In this document: one piece after another, positions 5,474-9,975 of the stretch
Numbering within the stretch: the first letter of the stretch is position 1
How the letters are laid out: the number at the start of each line of letters is the position of its first letter
Assembly: GCA_021790415.1 (NCBI GenBank)
Contig: JAJYDZ010000035.1
Location: forward strand, 1-9,975
Source of the DNA: Thermoplasmata archaeon
Lineage (GTDB): Archaea > Thermoplasmatota > Thermoplasmata > Thermoplasmatales > Thermoplasmataceae
Direction of reading: 5' to 3'
DNA length: 9,975 nucleotides
The notes under the pieces: generated by a model
Database searches by the model: none
What the model was told of the DNA's origin: nothing
Seen by the model: only the letters and a program-made list of their open reading frames with translations
Program-made: the position numbers and the translations under genes

Positions 5474-7099
5474 ATGAGTCTTTTAGACGAGGCGATCGAA
5501 CACGCAAAAAAGGAATTTTCTCCAGAAAGTGAGAAGAAGAAGATTGAGAAAGAAGTCATAGAACATTTTGGCAAGATATTTAGCATGCCACATATTGACG
5601 AACTTACTTGGGACGAATTTAGAGATTTTACATTGTATAGGTATAATCATCATTGGACAAACATGTTCAGATACAATGGGTTCCTGAAAAGGGACTTCAA
5701 AATTCTCAAGCAAGCCCTCAAGGCCCTATTAGATGAAAATGTGCCTATTGATGAAAGACTGAGAAAGACTCTACCAGGCAACGCCTCTTTAAAAGCAGAA
5801 GGGACAGGCCCTGCATTGTTCACTTCCATTCTTACAGTGGCGTATCCGCATAAATATGCGGTGTATAATAACACCACTGTCAGTTCTACCAACTTAGCAT
5901 TGCATGGAGAACACTTCTCGAAAAACCACTTTGTCGAAGAGTATGCACATTACAATAAGGTGGTAACTGAACTTGCAAGAAAACATGGACTAACTCTGTG
6001 GGAAATGGATTGGGTATGGGGGTATATCGAGTCTAATAGAGCTCCGGAAACGGAGGAAGAGGAGGAGGAATCGGAACAAGAAGTTGCACAAGAAGGCGGA
6101 ATTGGGCCCGATTATGAAACTATGCAGCTTCCGATCAACATTATACTTTATGGTCCCGTTGGAACAGGGAAAACGTTGTTGGCTAATAGACTGGCCAAGG
6201 GCATTATAAGTGGGCAAATAACTAATATGCAACAAGTGAAACAACTGATAGGCAATAACTTCGAAGATACTTCTATACACAACAGTGACCTCATAAAAAA
6301 TGTAACTTTTCACAAATCATACGGATATGAGCAATTTATAGAGGGAATCTTACCCCACACCGATGAGCGCGGCGGGAACACCTACCTGATTCAAGATGGA
6401 ATATTCAAGTCCTTTTGCAAATCTGCAATCGAAAGTTTGGAGATGGGAGAAGTTTCAAGGTTTGTTATGATAATAGATGAAATAAATCGCGGCGATATCT
6501 CGAGAATTTTCGGTGAGTTGATAACACTCATAGAGAAAGATAAGAGAAAAAAAGGGGTAAAATCACCTGGAATGGAAATTGAGCTCCTATATTCGCATGA
6601 AAAATTTTCAGTGCCTATAAACCTCTTTCTAATTGGCACGATGAATACTACGGATAAATCTATTGCACTTATTGATCTTGCATTACGGAGACGGTTTTAC
6701 TTTGTAGAGGTAAGACCCAATTTCATGGTATTAGAAAATTACCTTGAAGGGCTTGAAGAAGATTTGAAATCTGTTGTTCTGTTCATTTTTAGAAAATTAA
6801 ATGAAAAAATCAATGAATACAAGGGTGAGGATTATGGTGTTGGACACGCATACTTTATGGAGATAGGAAGTGGGCAGGATTTAGTTGACATTTGGAATTA
6901 CAGAATCATGCCGCTCCTCATGGAATATTTTTACGATGAGGAGCAAAACTTAACGGATGTTCTTCATAGCATTGCGAGAGTTAGAAATTCTGATAACGAG
7001 ACTCTAATTCATACCTTTTCCAGTTTCCAATCTCCCGAAGAGTTCATAGAAGCAGTTAAACGAGCAATAAACAAAGTTGAAAATGCTGAGGAAAACTGA
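5474..7099 (+). CDS. mcrB: McrB-like AAA+ GTPase, motor of an McrBC restriction complex
   Basis: The 541-residue protein has its AAA+ domain in the second half: Walker A GPVGTGKT at residues 227-234, Walker B in IIDEINRGD with D335 and E336, the McrB signature region GTMNTTDKS at 388-396 (sensor I and GTP-specificity segment, MNxxD), and LALRRRF at 402-408 with candidate arginine-finger residues. In McrBC this motor forms a ring, hydrolyses GTP and drives translocation and cleavage by the McrC nuclease. Residues 1-190 form a separate domain that is not the Escherichia coli McrB N-domain as I know it. It begins with a charged helix, then has DELTWDEFRDFTLYRYNHHW and a core including GTGPALFTSILTVAYPHKYA. 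A run of Glu (about 190-205) links it to the motor. It probably recognises the target, but I cannot name it. The in-frame TTG at 5453 would add seven residues; ATG 5474 is preferred from the promoter spacing. mcrC follows after 3 bases. Confidence 0.9.
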   Translation: MSLLDEAIEHAKKEFSPESEKKKIEKEVIEHFGKIFSMPHIDELTWDEFRDFTLYRYNHHWTNMFRYNGFLKRDFKILKQALKALLDENVPIDERLRKTLPGNASLKAEGTGPALFTSILTVAYPHKYAVYNNTTVSSTNLALHGEHFSKNHFVEEYAHYNKVVTELARKHGLTLWEMDWVWGYIESNRAPETEEEEEESEQEVAQEGGIGPDYETMQLPINIILYGPVGTGKTLLANRLAKGIISGQITNMQQVKQLIGNNFEDTSIHNSDLIKNVTFHKSYGYEQFIEGILPHTDERGGNTYLIQDGIFKSFCKSAIESLEMGEVSRFVMIIDEINRGDISRIFGELITLIEKDKRKKGVKSPGMEIELLYSHEKFSVPINLFLIGTMNTTDKSIALIDLALRRRFYFVEVRPNFMVLENYLEGLEEDLKSVVLFIFRKLNEKINEYKGEDYGVGHAYFMEIGSGQDLVDIWNYRIMPLLMEYFYDEEQNLTDVLHSIARVRNSDNETLIHTFSSFQSPEEFIEAVKRAINKVENAEEN

Positions 7100-7102
7100 C
7101 CA

Positions 7103-8413
7103 ATGCATACTTACGAATATAATACAATACCAGTGGGAAGGAATGTAAACAATGGCGTAGGCTTGTCAGAAAAACAAGCTTATGAGCTGGAGCAAATCAG
7201 TCTGGAACTAAAAAGAAAGAAAATCATTGGAAAGAGCTTCTATCGTTGGGTTGGGAGAGATAGTCTAAAGTTCATGAATTACGCTGGGATCGTCTCATTA
7301 GGTTCAGAACAACTTGAGATTTTACCAAAAATTTTTAAACCAAGGGCTGAAAACTCTTCTGATTACGAAAAGTCATTCATTGCTTTTGCAAGATTGATTT
7401 CATACATATTTAAAACTAAGATATTTGATGAAGATTTGATCAAGATAAGACAAACAGAGAAACTTGGGATTCTTGATATAATAATATTTTTCTATATTTC
7501 GTCCCTGAAAGCTGCAATAAAAAATGGTATCTATAATAAATATGAACCTGAAATTTTCGACAGTAGATTTATCAGAGGCAAAATCTGTTTCGATAAGCTG
7601 TTAAACAGACCACCAGGAAGCACTCTTTTGCAGGGATCTTATCTTTTTACAAGCGACAACGATTTGATGAAGTATCTGAAAACAGCTACTTTGTATTTTG
7701 CAAAGCTATCGAGGTCAAATTCGCTTAGAACACGACTACACAAGCTGTCATCTTTATTTAGTGATATAGGTACTTTAGACTTATCAACGTTAGGGAAGAA
7801 AATTTTCAAATTTAACAGACTCAATAGGGCTTATGAAGATGCATACAATCTTTCGAAGCTCATACTCACCGGGTTACTAATACAACCAAACGCAGAAAAA
7901 TCCCTCTTTGGAGTTGTCTTCTTACTTGATATGAACAAGGTTTTCGAGGATTTTGTAGCAGTTTTCATTGAAAGGAACTGGAATATTTTGTCTCGTCAAA
8001 CTTCTTTGACTAAGGTAATAAAACAGAATTCTGGGAAACATCTCTTCATAGACAGAAACATTAGACCTCTAATTCCAGATGTTAGGTTACTAAACACATC
8101 AAACGTAACGGAAATTATTTTCGATACAAAGTATAAGATTGGCCCAGAATTTGAGAATGACAGGAAAGATGTTTCTAAAGTCTCAAAGGGAGACCTTTAT
8201 CAAATGTATGCCTATTCCGCCAAGTATAATGCGAAAGAGACTGTTTTGATATATCCTACACTCTCTAACACGTCAGAATTGGATGCTTTGAAATTTGAGG
8301 AAAAACAAATGTTCAGAATTTGGGACATAAATTTGTCTCTTTGGGAAGATGATTGGGAATCCAATTTGATAGAAAGCTTTACTGAACTTATGCACAATGT
8401 TACCAATTTATGA
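7103..8413 (+). CDS. mcrC: McrC-like nuclease subunit of the McrBC complex
   Basis: The 436-residue protein has the two-part McrC layout. The N-terminal half includes GIVSLGSEQLEILPKIF (about 61-78), typical of the McrC domain that contacts the McrB ring. The C-terminal half is a PD-(D/E)xK nuclease: FLLDMNKVFEDFV (about 273-286), then P325-D326 and D341-T342-K343 (local IIFDTKYKI), then GDLYQMYAYSAKYN and an ETVLIYP strand. Asp326, Asp341 and Lys343 form a complete metal-binding catalytic set, so the enzyme should be active. It needs the McrB motor for DNA cleavage. The ATG at 7103 lies three bases after the mcrB stop, with GAGG (7088-7091) as a possible ribosome site, so the genes are an operon with likely coupled translation. 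No frameshift or truncation is seen, and the length is in the usual range for the family. Confidence 0.9.
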   Translation: MHTYEYNTIPVGRNVNNGVGLSEKQAYELEQISLELKRKKIIGKSFYRWVGRDSLKFMNYAGIVSLGSEQLEILPKIFKPRAENSSDYEKSFIAFARLISYIFKTKIFDEDLIKIRQTEKLGILDIIIFFYISSLKAAIKNGIYNKYEPEIFDSRFIRGKICFDKLLNRPPGSTLLQGSYLFTSDNDLMKYLKTATLYFAKLSRSNSLRTRLHKLSSLFSDIGTLDLSTLGKKIFKFNRLNRAYEDAYNLSKLILTGLLIQPNAEKSLFGVVFLLDMNKVFEDFVAVFIERNWNILSRQTSLTKVIKQNSGKHLFIDRNIRPLIPDVRLLNTSNVTEIIFDTKYKIGPEFENDRKDVSKVSKGDLYQMYAYSAKYNAKETVLIYPTLSNTSELDALKFEEKQMFRIWDINLSLWEDDWESNLIESFTELMHNVTNL

Positions 8414-8585
8414 AGTTGTAGACTTTGCTAAATTGAAATACGTTGTTAGCATGGACACATAGTCAATATTAAAGAGTGTTGTGGAACGGGATCTCTAATT
8501 CAAATTTTGCCTAGCAATTTTTTAACGACATTATTGATTGGCATAGTTGACATTTGACAGGGGGTCCTCCGAATTAAATTAATCT
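8414..8585. other. Spacer between mcrC and the right-hand insertion sequence
   Basis: No gene is visible. The end of the transposon must lie here. A near-repeat, TTGACATTTGACAG at about 8548-8561, is followed by a G/C-rich block (GGGGGTCCTCCG) that differs in composition from the A/T-rich mcrC side, so the boundary may be close to it. The other terminal repeat is outside the window, so this cannot be settled. I see no clear terminator for the mcrBC transcript. Confidence 0.4.
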
Positions 8586-9975
8586 CTAACTCCCGCTCTT
8601 TTGCATAATAGGTATATCCAGCCCCTCGATAAGCGCCCTTGATTTCTTCGGTACCTCGGATATCTTCCAATCTCCACCGATCTTGAGCATGAACACCCTT
8701 CCGAGGTGTTCGAGCACGTCCTCCGGAGAATATTTCCTGATCAGATCATTGCTTCGCAGGAGACCGTATATCCTGTAGTGCATCATCAGCGCAATGAAAT
8801 TCACAAAGGTCCAGCCCTGCATCTGCTGATCATCGCGCATGTATGTCCTATCGGCATGAATGGTGTTCTTGAACGTATCGTACGACTGCTCTATGTCGGA
8901 ACGGGACTTCAGCATGCCATACACAATCTCACCGGAGACCTTCAGATTCGTAATAACCGATATGGTTCCCATGCGATCCCTCAGGGCCCTGAACCGGGCA
9001 GGTGATCCTGATCCTGCAAGGAAGTCCTTCTCCTCCTCCGCCTTCAGGAAATCGTTCCTGAAGGTGTACATCGTGTGGCCGCTGCTCTCGTATTTCCGGT
9101 AGAATATGGGGTGATCCTGGAACATGAAGTGCCTCTCCCCCTCAGTGCTGTAATCGATCAGCCTCGAATTCCTCTTAAGCGGCATTATGTGGAATACGCC
9201 CATGGAATCCATTGCAGATGTGTTTGATTCCGAATAGAATCCCGTATCTGACACGAGAACAATCCTCTTCGCGCCGGATTCCTCCATGGACAGCTTCAGG
9301 GAGGCAACGCTGTTTATTGATCCCGGAAGGATGCGGAAATACGCCGGCATGTCGTGGTCAAGAGAGAAGAGGAAAAGAAGCTGCACCTGTGGCAGGTATT
9401 CCTCCGTGCTGTTGTGCCCAAGGGTTGCGGATATGATTCCCTCGCTCATCGACAGGACATGGGTGAGATCAACGGCGAGATACCGGTCATCCTTCATCAG
9501 GGATTTCATGAAATCCACCATGGCCTTCCGGTCAGTGCCAATACTCCGAAGCATGGGACCGAGGGCATCCGGTGACACATGGGCATCAAGCGTCTCTGAC
9601 AGGTATGACGTTTGATAGTAGAATTCAACGTTCTTCAAGGGTGATCGATACAGAAGCCTTGTACATGCGAATACGAAGATCTCCTTCCATTCCCGGAAAT
9701 GTTTCTTCAGCCCATCAATGATGTCTCTGGAGACGTGATTCAGGAGGAACGACGAACCGTATTCCTTCACGGACACCTGGTCGCAGCGTTTCATGATCCG
9801 CTTTGCCTTCGGCTCGATGAGGCCGTCCGGCGTGATCCTTCCCAGATACTCCTCTGTCTTCAGCTGAGCCCTCTTCTTCTCTTTGTTCCAGTGGCTGGAT
9901 ACCCTGTAAAGATAGTACCTGTCATCCCTCCTCATTATCAGGGTACCTTTTCTCTTGTGTTTCAGGACCCAGTCC
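8548..9975 (-). mobile_element. Insertion sequence (IS4/IS1634-like), partial at window edge
   Basis: The element carries the transposase at 8586-9975. The left boundary is a guess from the composition change near 8548-8575. The right end and both terminal repeats cannot be verified because the element leaves the window. It is of a different family from the insertion sequence at the left end, so the two do not form a classical composite transposon. Confidence 0.55.
8586..9975 (-). CDS. IS4/IS1634-like DDE transposase, N-terminus outside window
   Basis: The frame is open on the minus strand from the right window edge to TAG at 8588-8586, 463 visible codons. An ATG at 9935 gives 449 residues, but the frame continues upstream as DWVLKHKRKGTLI, which leads naturally into RYYLYRVSSHW and YLGRITPDGLIEP, the N-terminal hallmark of this transposase group. 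The true start therefore lies beyond the window and the ATG at 9935 is internal. Counting from that Met, catalytic acids are D156 (YLAVDLTHV), D230 (IVLVSDTGFYSES) and E349 (SRSDIEQSYDTFK). The latter lies in the YREK-like helix of DDE_Tnp_1 enzymes. All three are present and no frameshift is seen, so this copy could be active. Its G+C-rich composition contrasts with the R-M genes, which marks it as a separate arrival. Family assignment between IS4 and IS1634 is by memory of motifs. Confidence 0.87.
   Translation of the reverse strand, partial: DWVLKHKRKGTLIMRRDDRYYLYRVSSHWNKEKKRAQLKTEEYLGRITPDGLIEPKAKRIMKRCDQVSVKEYGSSFLLNHVSRDIIDGLKKHFREWKEIFVFACTRLLYRSPLKNVEFYYQTSYLSETLDAHVSPDALGPMLRSIGTDRKAMVDFMKSLMKDDRYLAVDLTHVLSMSEGIISATLGHNSTEEYLPQVQLLFLFSLDHDMPAYFRILPGSINSVASLKLSMEESGAKRIVLVSDTGFYSESNTSAMDSMGVFHIMPLKRNSRLIDYSTEGERHFMFQDHPIFYRKYESSGHTMYTFRNDFLKAEEEKDFLAGSGSPARFRALRDRMGTISVITNLKVSGEIVYGMLKSRSDIEQSYDTFKNTIHADRTYMRDDQQMQGWTFVNFIALMMHYRIYGLLRSNDLIRKYSPEDVLEHLGRVFMLKIGGDWKISEVPKKSRALIEGLDIPIMQKSGS

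Noticed and set aside
8706..9615. Several plus-strand open frames over the right-hand transposase
   Set aside because: They are shadows of a G+C-rich gene on the minus strand. The minus-strand frame has all three DDE residues and the family N-terminus.
1..9975. Composite transposon carrying the R-M locus between two insertion sequences
   Set aside because: The two transposases belong to different groups, and their terminal repeats are not both visible.
1..9975. CRISPR array, rRNA or tRNA genes
   Set aside because: No regularly spaced repeats and no RNA-gene landmarks were seen on either strand.

Overview
The window looks archaeal, most probably from the order Thermoplasmatales (Thermoplasma, Ferroplasma, Cuniculiplasma or an uncultured acid-mine relative). 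The grounds are A/T-rich box-A-like promoters placed for leaderless or short-leader transcripts, probable TTG starts, an AbrB-type mini-regulator, and transposase types resembling those I associate with this group. The taxonomic call is inference; there is no rRNA or other marker gene here.

Layout. Bases 3-212 are the 3' end of an IS5-type DDE transposase that enters from the left. It abuts the wreck of a minus-strand NYN-domain (LabA/DUF88) gene at about 213-693, which has two in-frame TAA codons and one frameshift. A gene-poor stretch follows to about 1740. It holds one small intact minus-strand AbrB/SpoVT-type gene (974-1132), two hairpins, and a second probable minus-strand pseudogene of unknown family (1416-1703).

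From 1751 to 8413 there is a four-gene plus-strand restriction-modification (R-M) locus. It comprises a 58-residue zinc-ribbon protein; a 1116-residue fused nuclease/adenine methyltransferase/specificity protein of type IIG (Eco57I-like) architecture; a McrB-like AAA+ GTPase with an N-terminal domain I cannot name; and a McrC-like PD-(D/E)xK nuclease. The first two genes lie in the same frame 12 bases apart. The last two are 3 bases apart. Between the pairs is a 183-base gap with a possible folded element and a good box A exactly where a leaderless mcrB transcript would need it.

The right end (8586-9975) is a minus-strand IS4/IS1634-like transposase whose reading frame runs off the window edge. 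Both transposase segments are visibly richer in G+C than the A/T-rich R-M locus.

Working model (inference): the methyltransferase marks host DNA at adenine, and McrB/McrC supply NTP-driven cleavage, as in the LlaJI-type systems where McrBC homologues act as the restriction arm beside methyltransferases. The methyltransferase's own nuclease domain has Glu-Ala-Glu where Glu-x-Lys is usual. It may therefore be inactive, or it may use a BamHI-like acidic variant.
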